From: Agrobacterium sp. a22-2
Lineage (GTDB): Bacteria > Pseudomonadota > Alphaproteobacteria > Rhizobiales > Rhizobiaceae
Reading direction: 5' to 3'
DNA: 64,000 bases
NCBI RefSeq assembly: GCF_012276985.1
Contig: NZ_JAAXMM010000009.1
Location: 1 to 64,000, forward strand
Shown here: positions 1 through 11,234 of the stretch, piece by piece
How positions within the stretch are numbered: position 1 is the first letter of the stretch
Layout of the letters: every line of letters begins with the position of its first letter
Program-made: the position numbers and the translations under genes
Notes under the pieces: generated by a model
Told to the model about the DNA's origin: nothing
What the model saw: the letters and a program-made list of their open reading frames with translations, nothing else
Database searches by the model: none

Positions 1-2653
<2,653 letters not shown>

Positions 2654-2726
2654 GGCCGGAATATGGAGAAGATCGCGGCGAAAGAAAAGGGGCCATGAGT
2701 ACAAAAGGGAAACACTTTTGTAGGTT

Positions 2727-4694
2727 TCAGGCGGTACCGGCAAGGCTCTCCGGCTGCGCCTTTGGGGAACGGGCGGCCAGCCAGGCGGGCAGGGCGGCGG
2801 CCGGCATCGGGCGGCCGTAGAGATAACCCTGGGCAAAACGGCAGCCGAGCATGCGCAGCACTTCGGCGTCTTCGGGCGTTTCGACGCCCTCGATGACGAT
2901 GTCGATCGACAGGGCATGGCCCATGCCGACCAGGGCTGCGACCAGCGCCTGGTTCTGGCGGCTGGCGGCGATGCCGTGCACGAAGCTGCGGTCGATCTTC
3001 AGGCGATCGACCTTGAGGCTGATGATATAGGCGAGCGAAGAGTGACCCATGCCGAAATCGTCGACGGCGAGGCGGAAACCGGCCTTTTCCAGCAGTTCCA
3101 GCTCGGTGCCGGCGGCGGCGGTGTCGAGGGTGGCCTCCTCGGTGATCTCGATCTCCATCTGCGACGGCGAGATGCCGGCGGCGCGTGCCACTTCGCCCAG
3201 CGTCTTCGACAGGGAATACAGCGAGAATTCGCGCGGCGAGACGTTGATGGCGACGCAGATGCCGGCCAGGCCGAGGGCGGGCAGGCGCAGGACGAGGTCG
3301 GCGGCCGCTGTCGCCACATGGCGGGTCAGCCGTTCCGAGACATGCAGGGCGCGGGCCGCCTGGACGATTTCCGGCGGGCTGATGGCCCCGAGCGCCGGAT
3401 GGTTCCAGCGCACCAGCGCCTCGAAGCCGATGACGGTTTCGCCGGACAATTCCACCTGCGGCTGGAAGAACACTTCGACCTCGCCGGACGCGAGGGCGTC
3501 CTCAAGGCCGATCTCGATCTGTTTCTGGCGATCGAGGCGCTGCTTGATATCGGGGCTGAAGACGCGCAGGCGACGGCGGCCCTGTTCCTTGGCGGCATAC
3601 AGGGCGATGTCGGCACAGGCGAAGATCGCCTCGGCCGAGCGGGCATGTTCGGGCACATGGGCGAGGCCGACGCTTGAGCCGATGGTGACCTGGCGATCGC
3701 CGATCATCACCGGACGGGCCGTCAGGTCTAGGATTTCCGTGCCGAGGGCGAGGGCCTTGGCTGCGGCGTCCTCGCCTTCGATCACCACAGCGAATTCGTC
3801 GCCACCGAGGCGGGCGACCAGATGCTCAGGGGCCGCAATCGCCGACAGGCGGCGGGCAAATTCGGCGAGCACGATATCGCCGGCGGTGTGGCCCATGGTG
3901 TCGTTGATCGACTTGAAGCGGTCCAGGTCGATGATCAGCAAGGCCATGGGTACATCGCCTTCAGGCTGCCCAAGCAATTGGTCCAGCCGCAGGTTGAAGG
4001 CGGCGCGATTGCCGAGGCCGGTCAGCGGATCGCGGCTCGCAAGGATTTCCAGCTGGCGGTTGGACGAACTGATCTCCTCGTTGGCCCGCGACAGGGAGGC
4101 GGCCAGGGAAACGGCCTTGAGACGATCGGTCAGACTTATGATGAAATTGACCTCGCTCATGCGGCTGCTGCGGAACATCATCACCATCAGCAGCAGGACG
4201 TCGGCAGCGATGACCGTGTTGACGGTGCTGGGCGATTGCAGCAGCGAGGCTACGGCGGCCAGCATCGCCGGTGCGCCGAAGGCGATGGCGGTCCGGGAAT
4301 AGGCGGTGCTCTGGATGATTGCGCCGGCCGAAATGCCTGCAATGATGAAGATGACATAGGCCTGGGCGCCGTCGGAGCTAAGCCCTGGACCGAGAAATGG
4401 CGCGAAGGCCCAGAGACAGCCGCTGGCAAAGGCGCCGATGGTGAGGTGATTGAGAACCGCCTTGGGGTCGCGCCGGCCGACATCCTTTCGCTTGAGGATG
4501 GCGGCCGCGACCTGCCGCAGCATGTTCAGGGTCACAATGCCGACGAGCCAGATGGCCTGGTCGGTGGCGGGCTGCTGCAGCCACAGGACTGCGGCCGTGG
4601 TCAGCGCGATGAAACTGTTGGCAAGCAGGGAGACGGTCAGCACCGCCAGCACGGAGTCGGCCTGGGCAGCGCGGATCTGGTCCTCGAATTTCAT
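2727..4694 (-). CDS. Membrane-anchored GGDEF-EAL cyclic-di-GMP protein
   Basis: This 655-residue protein has about six N-terminal hydrophobic segments (residues about 15-175), a linker, a GGDEF domain with the intact signature GGDEF at 297-301, and an EAL domain with EALVRW at 425-430 and a DDFGMG motif later. Both catalytic signatures are present, so it could make and break cyclic-di-GMP. The inhibitory I-site normally reads RxxD five residues before GGDEF. Here that position is APEH, so product inhibition is probably lost. It is a single gene, 73 bases downstream of the uvrB start and in the same orientation. The signal sensed by the membrane part cannot be told from sequence. Confidence 0.9.
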   Translation of the reverse strand: MKFEDQIRAAQADSVLAVLTVSLLANSFIALTTAAVLWLQQPATDQAIWLVGIVTLNMLRQVAAAILKRKDVGRRDPKAVLNHLTIGAFASGCLWAFAPFLGPGLSSDGAQAYVIFIIAGISAGAIIQSTAYSRTAIAFGAPAMLAAVASLLQSPSTVNTVIAADVLLLMVMMFRSSRMSEVNFIISLTDRLKAVSLAASLSRANEEISSSNRQLEILASRDPLTGLGNRAAFNLRLDQLLGQPEGDVPMALLIIDLDRFKSINDTMGHTAGDIVLAEFARRLSAIAAPEHLVARLGGDEFAVVIEGEDAAAKALALGTEILDLTARPVMIGDRQVTIGSSVGLAHVPEHARSAEAIFACADIALYAAKEQGRRRLRVFSPDIKQRLDRQKQIEIGLEDALASGEVEVFFQPQVELSGETVIGFEALVRWNHPALGAISPPEIVQAARALHVSERLTRHVATAAADLVLRLPALGLAGICVAINVSPREFSLYSLSKTLGEVARAAGISPSQMEIEITEEATLDTAAAGTELELLEKAGFRLAVDDFGMGHSSLAYIISLKVDRLKIDRSFVHGIAASRQNQALVAALVGMGHALSIDIVIEGVETPEDAEVLRMLGCRFAQGYLYGRPMPAAALPAWLAARSPKAQPESLAGTA

Positions 4695-4908
4695 GCTGTG
4701 ACTGCCTTTTTAGCCATCGTGGCCCCAAGTCTCTACCCGGCTCGGACCGCAAACGGGCTCCTCATCCCATCTGCTTATATAACGCGTCCCTGATAATTTT
4801 GATTTAACGCAGTTGGAGGTGGCCGGGCCACACGAACCCGCGGACTTGTCGACCGTGCCACAGCCGTTTATGGGCATTCAATTCCGTTCGAATCCCAAGG
4901 ATCAGCTG

Positions 4909-5262
4909 ATGCCCTTCTCCCTGAGCGCCGCCGCCGTCTGGCCGATCGTCCTTTTGCTCCTGTCCAATGTCTTCATGACATTCGCTTGGTACGGGCACCT
5001 GAAATTCACCTCCCTGCCGCTCTATGTCGTGATCCTCGCCAGCTGGGGCATAGCCTTCTTCGAATATTGCCTGGCGGTTCCGGCCAACCGGATCGGCCAT
5101 GAAGTCTACTCGGCGGCCCAGCTGAAAACCATGCAGGAGGTCATTACCCTGGTGGTGTTTTCCGGCTTCTCGGTGTTCTGGCTGAAGGAGGCGCTGACCT
5201 GGAATCATGCCGCCGGTTTCGCGCTGATCGCTATCGGCGCGACATTGATCTTCCGGGCCTGA
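4909..5262 (+). CDS. DUF486 (DMT-like) small membrane protein
   Basis: The 117-residue product contains four hydrophobic segments and matches the DUF486 family of drug/metabolite-transporter-like proteins, which are usually about 115 residues. I chose ATG 4909 because AAGGA sits about 8 bases upstream and the first residues (MPFSLSAAAVW) run directly into the first membrane helix. An in-frame ATG at 4813 would add 32 non-hydrophobic residues untypical of the family. It stands alone between the divergently placed GGDEF-EAL gene and the DUF1800 gene. The substrate is unknown. Confidence 0.85.
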   Translation: MPFSLSAAAVWPIVLLLLSNVFMTFAWYGHLKFTSLPLYVVILASWGIAFFEYCLAVPANRIGHEVYSAAQLKTMQEVITLVVFSGFSVFWLKEALTWNHAAGFALIAIGATLIFRA

Positions 5263-5330
5263 GCCTTCTTCAAATCGCCGTAAAAATCGGTATCGTCCTT
5301 GCAACGGCCCAATTGCGAGGAAACCCATCG

Positions 5331-6794
5331 ATGAGTCTCTCTGTGTCCAGTACCGCGGCCATGCGGTTCGGTTACGGGCTGCGGCCGTCAGAGCCTGGAA
5401 TTTCCGGGCCGGACGAACTGTTGGCACAGGTCGAGCGCGGTGCGGCTGCAGCGCCTCTGTTTCCGCGCGAGGGACTTGCGGGTCGACGAGAGCAGATCGT
5501 CAGATATGCGTCCGAGTTCAAGGAATTGCGGTTGCAGAAGCGGCGCGGCGAGGCGACAGAAGAACAGAGCCGCGCAATCAACAAGGAACTGGCTGCCCTG
5601 TTTCGAGCCGATAGCGAGGCGAGGATCGCCCAAGCCGTGCTGTCGCCAAACGGGTTTCATGAGCGGCTCGCCAGCTTCTGGACCAACCACTTTGCCATCG
5701 GGTCAGGCAAAAACCCGATGATGCGCATCATGGTGCCGGCCTTCGAGGCCGAAGTTGTTCGGCCGCTGCTGGCCGGGCGGTTTTCCACCCTGGTCCAGAC
5801 CGTCTCCCTGCATCCCGCCATGATGATCTATCTGGACCAGACGCAGTCTACCGGACCCAATTCCGTGGTCGGCATGGAAAAGGGCAAAGGTATCAACGAG
5901 AATTTTGCCCGCGAACTGATCGAATTGCATACGCTTGGAGTTGGCGGCGGCTATACGCAGAATGATGTGCGGCAGGCTGCTTATGTCCTCTCCGGTCTGG
6001 CCGCCGATCTGGAAACCATGGAGGTGCGCTTCCAGCCTCGCCGGGCGGAACCCGGCCGCTTTACGGTGCTTGGGAAGACCTATGGTGGTGAGAAACGCGC
6101 CATGGACGATTGCCTTGATCTGATCGACGACCTGTCGGCCCATCCGAGTACCGCGGTGCATATCTGTCGCAAGCTTGCCGTGCATTTCGTCAGCGACGAG
6201 GCGCCGCAAGCGCTGATCGATGCCATGATGGCGGCCTGGAGCCGTAGCGATGGCGATCTGTTCCAGGTCTACCGGGCGCTGGTCCAGCACCCGTCTGCCT
6301 GGGAGAATCCCGGGGGAAAGATCAAGCTGCCCTTCGATTATGTCGTCTCGTCGCTGCGTGCTTTCGATGCCGACGAGGTGGCATTGTCTGGAGCCGGGAC
6401 CGTAGGACCGGTCACAGAGACAGACGGAATGATGGGGGGTATGGCCCCCGCGCCGATGCAGGACGACCAGCCGTCGGCAGTGCCGGTAGCAAAATCACTA
6501 AACAGCCTCAACGTTTTGCGACGAATGGGCCAGCAGCTTTGGGCGCCACCCAGCCCAGCCGGGTTCGAAGACGATTCCGAGTCCTGGATGAATGCCAACC
6601 AGTTGACCGAACGGATCGGCTGGGCACGCCGGTTGTCCGCCAGCCTTGGCAAGGACCGAGATCCCCGGGAGTTTGCGACGATTGCGCTTGCGGATGCGGC
6701 GCGGGACGAGACCATTCGGATCATCGGGCAGGCACCCTCGAAGGCGATCGGCATTACGCTGGTGCTTGCCTCCCCCGAGTTCAACAGGCGATAG
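5331..6794 (+). CDS. DUF1800 family protein
   Basis: The product is about 487 residues and carries the DUF1800 hallmarks: an early RFGYG motif, the SFWTNHFAI segment and a C-terminal LVLASPEFNRR ending. ATG 5331 follows a GCGAGGAA ribosome site; an upstream in-frame TTG (5313) is less likely. DUF1800 genes are almost always followed by a DUF1501 gene, as here, 10 bases apart, so the two probably form an operon and a functional pair. The biochemical role is unknown. The DUF1501 partner carries a Tat signal, so the pair may act in the envelope. Confidence 0.9.
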   Translation: MSLSVSSTAAMRFGYGLRPSEPGISGPDELLAQVERGAAAAPLFPREGLAGRREQIVRYASEFKELRLQKRRGEATEEQSRAINKELAALFRADSEARIAQAVLSPNGFHERLASFWTNHFAIGSGKNPMMRIMVPAFEAEVVRPLLAGRFSTLVQTVSLHPAMMIYLDQTQSTGPNSVVGMEKGKGINENFARELIELHTLGVGGGYTQNDVRQAAYVLSGLAADLETMEVRFQPRRAEPGRFTVLGKTYGGEKRAMDDCLDLIDDLSAHPSTAVHICRKLAVHFVSDEAPQALIDAMMAAWSRSDGDLFQVYRALVQHPSAWENPGGKIKLPFDYVVSSLRAFDADEVALSGAGTVGPVTETDGMMGGMAPAPMQDDQPSAVPVAKSLNSLNVLRRMGQQLWAPPSPAGFEDDSESWMNANQLTERIGWARRLSASLGKDRDPREFATIALADAARDETIRIIGQAPSKAIGITLVLASPEFNRR

Positions 6795-6804
6795 GATCCA
6801 GACG

Positions 6805-7968
6805 ATGAGCGACAGGACCAATCTCTCCCGACGCGGCTTCATTGCCTCGGCTTGCTGTCTGGCAGCCGCGCCTGTATTCACTCCGTTGACCTTTGCCGCG
6901 ATGCCGGGTGATAATCGCTTCGTTGCCATCGTGCTGCGCGGCGCCATGGACGGCCTGGCATTGGTGCAGCCCTATGGCGATCCGCTGCTGAAGCAATTGC
7001 GGCCCGATCTGGTGGTCGGCGCAGATGCAGGGTTGCTCGACCTGGACGGCTTTTTCGGCCTGCATCCCGCAGCAGCGGACCTGATGCCGCTGTGGAAAGC
7101 GGGAGAACTGTCCTTCGTGCATTCGGTTTCCACCCCCTATCGCAACGCGCGCAGCCATTTCGATGGTCAGGACATTCTGGAGACGGGCGGTTCGTCCACC
7201 GACGGACTGCGATCTGGCTGGCTCAATCGCACGCTGTCGGTAATGGCGCAGCCGACTGCCGCCGTCGACGTCAGTACATCGCGCGATCTCATTCTCGCCG
7301 GCCCGAACAAGTCGGAGGTCTGGTCGACGCAATCGGACGTCACGATGGATGGTGATGCCCTGCAGTTTCTGACGCGGCTCTATGAAAATGATCCGGTGTT
7401 CGCGACAGCCATGGCGGAAGCCGTCAGCGTCGATGGTTTCAGCGACAAGCTCTATGGGGACACCAAGCGCGGGCAGGGTGTGCACGACGTGGCGCGGCTG
7501 GCCGGGGGATTGCTGCGCGAGCAATACCGGGTGGCCGCCTTCTCGATCAGCGGTTGGGACACCCATATCCGCCAGGCCGCCGATTTTGCCAAAGCGGCCA
7601 AACAATTGGCGCTGGCCATCACGACTCTCAAGGAGACTTTGGGACCTGAGGCCTGGAGCAAGACGGCGGTGGTGGCGATGACGGAGTTCGGCCGCACGGT
7701 GCGCCAGAATGGTAGCGCCGGCACTGACCACGGCACAGGCGGCTGCTGCGTGATGGCAGGCGGGGCGATCAAGGGCGGACGGGTGCTCGGCCGCTGGGCC
7801 GGGCTGGGCGATGGCGACCTGCTGGACGGGCGCGACCTGATGCCGACCGGCGACGTGCGTGAAGTGGCCGCCGCCATGCTCTACCGGCAATTCGACGTGC
7901 CGATGAGCGCGCTGACCTCGACGATTTTCCCCGGCCTCGATTTCAGCAACAGGTCCGCCTACCTCTAA
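6805..7968 (+). CDS. DUF1501 family Tat-exported protein
   Basis: This 387-residue protein begins with a twin-arginine signal (SRRGFIASACCLAAAP), followed by the DUF1501 domain with the RGAMDGL, GWDTH and TEFGRTV motifs of this alkaline-phosphatase-like fold. It is exported folded and is the second gene of the DUF1800-DUF1501 operon. The start is ATG 6805, just after the DUF1800 stop codon; longer upstream readings overlap DUF1800 in another frame. Substrate and reaction are not established for the family. Confidence 0.9.
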   Translation: MSDRTNLSRRGFIASACCLAAAPVFTPLTFAAMPGDNRFVAIVLRGAMDGLALVQPYGDPLLKQLRPDLVVGADAGLLDLDGFFGLHPAAADLMPLWKAGELSFVHSVSTPYRNARSHFDGQDILETGGSSTDGLRSGWLNRTLSVMAQPTAAVDVSTSRDLILAGPNKSEVWSTQSDVTMDGDALQFLTRLYENDPVFATAMAEAVSVDGFSDKLYGDTKRGQGVHDVARLAGGLLREQYRVAAFSISGWDTHIRQAADFAKAAKQLALAITTLKETLGPEAWSKTAVVAMTEFGRTVRQNGSAGTDHGTGGCCVMAGGAIKGGRVLGRWAGLGDGDLLDGRDLMPTGDVREVAAAMLYRQFDVPMSALTSTIFPGLDFSNRSAYL

Positions 7969-7989
7969 GGCCGAGGCGCCGAAGGCTGT

Positions 7990-8376
7990 TCATTCGGCCG
8001 GCACAGGGGTTGGTTTGCCGTCGCCGTCGAGGGCGACCATGACGAAGGTCGCCTGGGTGACCTTTTCCATGACGTGGGTCAGGTAGCGCTGGGCCCAGAC
8101 CTCCACCGACAGGGTGATCGAGGTGCGGCCGACGCGGGCGATATCGGTATAGACGCAGAGCGTGTCGCCTATCTTGACCGGCATGGCGAAGGCCATTTCC
8201 TGGACGGCGGCGGTGACGACGCGGCCGCGGGCCCGCTCTGCCGCGCGGATACCGCAGGCAAGGTCCATCTGCGCCATGACCCAGCCGCCGAAAATATCGC
8301 CGGCGGCATTGGCATCGGCCGGCATGGCCAGCGTTCGCAAGGTCAATTCGCCGGTCGGGGCTGCGGTGTCGGTCAT
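7990..8376 (-). CDS. YciA-like acyl-CoA thioesterase
   Basis: A 128-residue hotdog-fold protein of the YciA/acyl-CoA hydrolase family, predicted to cleave acyl-CoA thioesters in the cytoplasm. The family signature is visible as PADANAAGDIFGGWVMAQMD, which contains the catalytic aspartate, followed by VGRTSITLSVEVWAQR. ATG 8376 has AGGAAAGAC directly upstream; a more distal start at 8412 would add an untypical arginine-rich leader. It converges with the DUF1501 gene and appears monocistronic. Confidence 0.9.
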   Translation of the reverse strand: MTDTAAPTGELTLRTLAMPADANAAGDIFGGWVMAQMDLACGIRAAERARGRVVTAAVQEMAFAMPVKIGDTLCVYTDIARVGRTSITLSVEVWAQRYLTHVMEKVTQATFVMVALDGDGKPTPVPAE

Positions 8377-8628
8377 GTCTTTCCTCCGAGTGGTCTGCGT
8401 CGGGCGGCGCAATGCGCCAGCGTCGAATCACGGCCTGGCCATGCCCGCCGTGAACCTTGAGAAAAAGCGTATGAGCCTATGCGGATGGATACAAGGCGAA
8501 AGCACGGGCCATGGTGCCGCAACCGGCAGGGAGGAGCGACAGCTATCGCAACAAAGCCTTTACCGCTTGGCGCTTATGATGGAGCAATCATCCCGCGGCC
8601 TGAAAATCCGCCAAACCGGGCATCGAGC

Positions 8629-9243
8629 ATGGCGCAAAGATCCGTTTCAGACAGCATGGCGATCCTGACGATCGCGGCGCTCGGACTTTCCAGTTGCTCT
8701 TCGGACGGCTTGATACCGCCGGAGGAGATCGATGGTGGAACAAGGGTCGGCTCGATATCGTCGATGCGCCAACCGATCGGCCGCGTCGGCCAACCGATCG
8801 GCCGCGTCGGCGACCCGATCGGTCGCGTGGAGGAGCCCAGCGGCTATGTCCAGGACGCCCCAGAGGCACCGGGCGGGCTGGCCGATGCGGATTATCTCGA
8901 TACACCGAACCTTGCCGATACGGGCACGGCGGCGCCGGTTTCCAGCGCGCCGCTCGAGACGGTGGCCGCAGTGCCGGACAGCGCACCCGACGAAAGCGGA
9001 CCGTCGCAGTCCGCCGCCGGCCAGATGATCGTTCCCGAAGAGGGGATCAATATCGACAACGAGGTGATGGGCACGGCGGAAGGCCCGGATCTGCTGGCCG
9101 ACGAGCCCAAGCCCGTGGCGCAACCGGCACCGGCGGACGGCCCGATGGCGATTGCCGAGGGCAGCACCAGCCAGCCGGTGGTCGATGGCATCGGCACCGA
9201 CGAGCCGGTTTCCGTGACGCCGCCGGGGCAGGCGGTTCAGTAG
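8629..9243 (+). CDS. Putative lipoprotein with PIGRVG repeats
   Basis: I do not recognise a family. The protein has a short hydrophobic segment ending in a lipobox-like LSSC (MAILTIAALGLSSC) and then a long acidic, proline/alanine-rich, probably disordered tail. Just after the lipobox lies a triple tandem repeat of PIGRVG encoded by 21-base units at 8770-8832. I chose ATG 8629 because it gives a basic n-region before the hydrophobic segment. In-frame alternatives are ATG 8479 (254 residues) and ATG 8656, and none has a convincing ribosome site. It is likely surface- or outer-membrane-associated. Confidence 0.6.
   Translation: MAQRSVSDSMAILTIAALGLSSCSSDGLIPPEEIDGGTRVGSISSMRQPIGRVGQPIGRVGDPIGRVEEPSGYVQDAPEAPGGLADADYLDTPNLADTGTAAPVSSAPLETVAAVPDSAPDESGPSQSAAGQMIVPEEGINIDNEVMGTAEGPDLLADEPKPVAQPAPADGPMAIAEGSTSQPVVDGIGTDEPVSVTPPGQAVQ
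8770..8832 (+). repeat. Three tandem 21-base units in the lipoprotein gene
   Basis: Units 8770-8790 and 8791-8811 are identical; 8812-8832 is diverged. Each encodes a 7-residue (Q/D)PIGRVG-type unit. The frame is kept, so unit number could vary between strains without disrupting the gene. Confidence 0.85.
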
Positions 9244-9254
9244 AGCAAGCACGA

Positions 9255-9290
9255 AGCCTGTCGGCCGATCCCCTTGGCGGTCGACAGGCT
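9255..9290. terminator. Possible terminator hairpin between convergent genes
   Basis: A 9-base inverted repeat, AGCCTGTCG at 9255-9263 and CGACAGGCT at 9282-9290, separates the convergent lipoprotein gene and the GlxA-family regulator. The loop is long (18 bases) and there is no clear T tract, so this is tentative. Confidence 0.4.
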
Positions 9291-9296
9291 ATTCGT

Positions 9297-10316
9297 TCAG
9301 ACGACGACGCCGGTGCGGGTCGTCGACATGGTCAGCTTGCGCTCGGCGCGTTCCTGCTGCGGCGAGCGGTTATAGAGTTCGCGATAACACTTGGAGAAAT
9401 GCGAGGCGGAGACGAAGCCGCAGGCAACCGCCACTTCCACCACCGGCATGGAGGATTGCACCAGCAGGTGGCGGGCACGGTCGAGGCGGATTTCCAGATA
9501 GTAGCGGGCCGGCGAGCGGCCCATCTCCTGCCGGAAAAGCCGTTCGATCTGGCGGCGCGACAGGCCTGCATCGTCGGCGATTTCCAAAAGCGACAGCGGC
9601 TCGGCCAGATGGCTTTCCATCAGCTCGATGATCGACAGGACCTTTGAATTCTGCACGCCGAGACGAGCCCTGAGCGGAAGCCGCTGGCGGTCGTGCGGAC
9701 TGCGGACGCGGTCCGTCAGGTGCTGTTCGCAGACGCGGTTGACGAGGCCCTCGCCAAAATCCTGGCCGATCAGGTTGAGCATCATGTCGAGCGAGGCGGT
9801 GCCGCCGGCGCAGGTGTAGAGATTGCTGTCGACCTCGTAGAGATCGGCATAGACCTCGGCCTGGGGGAAGGTTTCCGAAAAGCCGGGCAGGTTTTCCCAA
9901 TGGATGGCACAGCGCTTGCCGTTCAGCAGCCCCGCCTGCGCCAGGACGTGGGCGCCCGTACAGAGGGAACCGACGGCGACGTTGCGGTTATAGGCCTCGC
10001 GAAGCCAGGCATTGACCGACTTGTTGTTGAATTCCTCGACATAGATGCCCGAACAGACCAGCGCCATGTTCGGCCGGTTTTCACCGCCGAGATAGCGGCG
10101 CTCGTCGGCCAGCGAGGAATTCACCTCGATGCCAATGCCGGAGGAGGAATACACTTTCTGGCCATCGACGGAGGCCAGTCGCCATTCGTAGGCGGCATAA
10201 CCCAGCATGCGATTGGCGATGCGCAAGGTCTCGATGGCACCCGAAAAGGGCAGCAGCGTGAAATGCGGGACCAGAAAGAAAACCAGAGTGCGTTTCTTGA
10301 TAGGCGTCTTGCTCAT
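9297..10316 (-). CDS. GlxA-family AraC regulator, GbdR-like
   Basis: The 339-residue protein has an N-terminal DJ-1/PfpI (class-I glutamine amidotransferase-like) sensor domain (residues about 10-195, with a VGSLCTGAHVLAQAG nucleophile-elbow-like motif) and a C-terminal double helix-turn-helix AraC domain ending in SASHFSKCYRELYNRSP. This is the architecture of Pseudomonas GbdR, CdhR, SouR and ArgR, which sense betaine, carnitine, sarcosine or arginine. Given the betaine-type transporter and corrinoid demethylation genes nearby, it is a good candidate for their regulator, but that is inference. ATG 10316 begins MSKTPIKKR; a start at 10349 would add 11 residues. TGTCGC half-sites lie in its own upstream region. 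Confidence 0.85.
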   Translation of the reverse strand: MSKTPIKKRTLVFFLVPHFTLLPFSGAIETLRIANRMLGYAAYEWRLASVDGQKVYSSSGIGIEVNSSLADERRYLGGENRPNMALVCSGIYVEEFNNKSVNAWLREAYNRNVAVGSLCTGAHVLAQAGLLNGKRCAIHWENLPGFSETFPQAEVYADLYEVDSNLYTCAGGTASLDMMLNLIGQDFGEGLVNRVCEQHLTDRVRSPHDRQRLPLRARLGVQNSKVLSIIELMESHLAEPLSLLEIADDAGLSRRQIERLFRQEMGRSPARYYLEIRLDRARHLLVQSSMPVVEVAVACGFVSASHFSKCYRELYNRSPQQERAERKLTMSTTRTGVVV

Positions 10317-10385
10317 GTCGGACCACCATGCTGCGCAGCGAATGCCCATTCCTCGCGTGGAATTTGCAATCTGGATATCTCAAAT

Positions 10386-10471
10386 GCGACAATAGCATGG
10401 AGAAATCCGCCGGCCATGACAGGCCGGCGAGAAAAACGCGACATTTTTTTGAAATTTTGCCAGTTGCGACC
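10386..10471 (-). promoter_or_regulatory. Upstream region of the GlxA-family gene with GCGAC half-sites
   Basis: Read toward the regulator gene, TGTCGC occurs at 10443-10438 and 10391-10386, and GGTCGC at 10471-10466. TGTCGC is the half-site I recall for the related Pseudomonas ArgR. The 12-mer TGCGACCTTATG at 10465-10476 recurs exactly at 33734-33745 in the betaine-transporter operon. An 8-base inverted repeat (CGCCGGCC at 10408-10415 and GGCCGGCG at 10422-10429) lies between the boxes. Autoregulation is plausible but untested. Confidence 0.4.
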
Positions 10472-10605
10472 TTATGCCTCGAATGGGCGGGGCGGCAAAG
10501 GCAGGCATGCGCTTGAATTCCAGCGGTATTTTCTCGTCCGAACATTGCCCGTCATGGTCCGCCGAATTGGCCGGAACACGACGGGTGCAAGGCCGTCTGT
10601 CGCAA

Positions 10606-10833
10606 TCAGGACTTGTTCGTCCGCGGCAGGGCGCGGTCGGCGGCAGGCCAGCCGAGATCCTTGCGCATGTCGGCCGGCATGGCCTCGATCTGGCGCAGGG
10701 TCTGGCGGTTGCGATGCCAGGCAATGACTGCGGCCGCGGATGCCTGCACGGCTCCGGCGATCTGTGCGACGACCGGCGCATGCGGCCGCAGCGGGCCGGT
10801 CAAGGTGTCGTGATGGATCAGTGTCAGTGTCAT
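10606..10833 (-). CDS. DUF1127 small protein
   Basis: A 75-residue basic protein with a C-terminal DUF1127 domain (RQTLRQIEAMPADMRKDLGWPA). DUF1127 proteins are short, arginine-rich and common in Rhizobiales, where several influence RNA turnover, phosphate or carbon responses. ATG 10833 is preceded by GGAGGA. It lies downstream of a repeated element (10891-10936) shared with the LysR promoter region, which suggests control by the adjacent LysR protein. Confidence 0.85.
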   Translation of the reverse strand: MTLTLIHHDTLTGPLRPHAPVVAQIAGAVQASAAAVIAWHRNRQTLRQIEAMPADMRKDLGWPAADRALPRTNKS

Positions 10834-10890
10834 TGTCTTTCCTCCAAGGTTGGAAGCGGCGATGATGAAGATATGCTCCCAGGTGTTTCA

Positions 10891-10936
10891 TCAATCAAAC
10901 GAATGTTTCTTATGTCAGGCATGAGATATATTGATG
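10891..10936. promoter_or_regulatory. Repeated LysR-linked element, copy 1
   Basis: TCAATCAAACGAA at 10891-10903 and TATATTGATG at 10927-10936 start exactly 36 bases apart. The same two sequences at the same 36-base offset recur at 11180-11225. The outer parts are mutually inverted (ATCAAT and ATTGAT), giving a dyad like a LysR-type operator. This copy lies upstream of the 75-residue DUF1127 gene. Confidence 0.6.
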
Positions 10937-10955
10937 CGTCTGTTGTGCCGGTGAC

Positions 10956-11123
10956 TTAGGGGCAGGGGTGACCATGCCCTTGCGGCACGCCGATATCGTC
11001 TTTGAGATAGGGCGGCAGAGCGGTGATCTCGTGGATGGCCTGGTGACGGAGGCGGCGCAGGCGCTGTGCTTGCAGCCGGGCCTTGAGATAGCGAACGGCA
11101 CGCAGGATGGTCGCAATGAACAT
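10956..11123 (-). CDS. Short DUF1127 protein
   Basis: A 55-residue arginine-rich protein with a DUF1127 core (RLRRLRHQAIHEITALPPYLKDDIGV). ATG 11123 has GGAGA about 7 bases upstream; a further in-frame start at 11183 would add 20 unrelated residues and overlap the shared regulatory element. It lies divergently next to the LysR gene, and the second copy of the element (11180-11225) sits between them. Confidence 0.8.
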   Translation of the reverse strand: MFIATILRAVRYLKARLQAQRLRRLRHQAIHEITALPPYLKDDIGVPQGHGHPCP

Positions 11124-11179
11124 GTCAGTCTCCTTCCCGATGGTTGCGTCTGATGAGGAAGATGCGCCCCGATTGACAT

Positions 11180-11225
11180 TCAATCAAACGAAATGATATG
11201 TCTCTTAACTTCAATTATATTGATG
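11180..11225. promoter_or_regulatory. Repeated LysR-linked element, copy 2
   Basis: TCAATCAAACGAA (11180-11192) and TATATTGATG (11216-11225) have the same internal offset of 36 bases as copy 1. This copy lies between the divergent DUF1127 and lysR genes and ends 10 bases before the lysR start codon. Binding there could activate the small gene and repress lysR, which is typical LysR autoregulation (inference). Confidence 0.6.
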
Positions 11226-11234
11226 AGGCGAGCC

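Noticed and set aside
8770..8832. CRISPR array
   Set aside because: Only three contiguous 21-base units without spacers, inside a coding frame.
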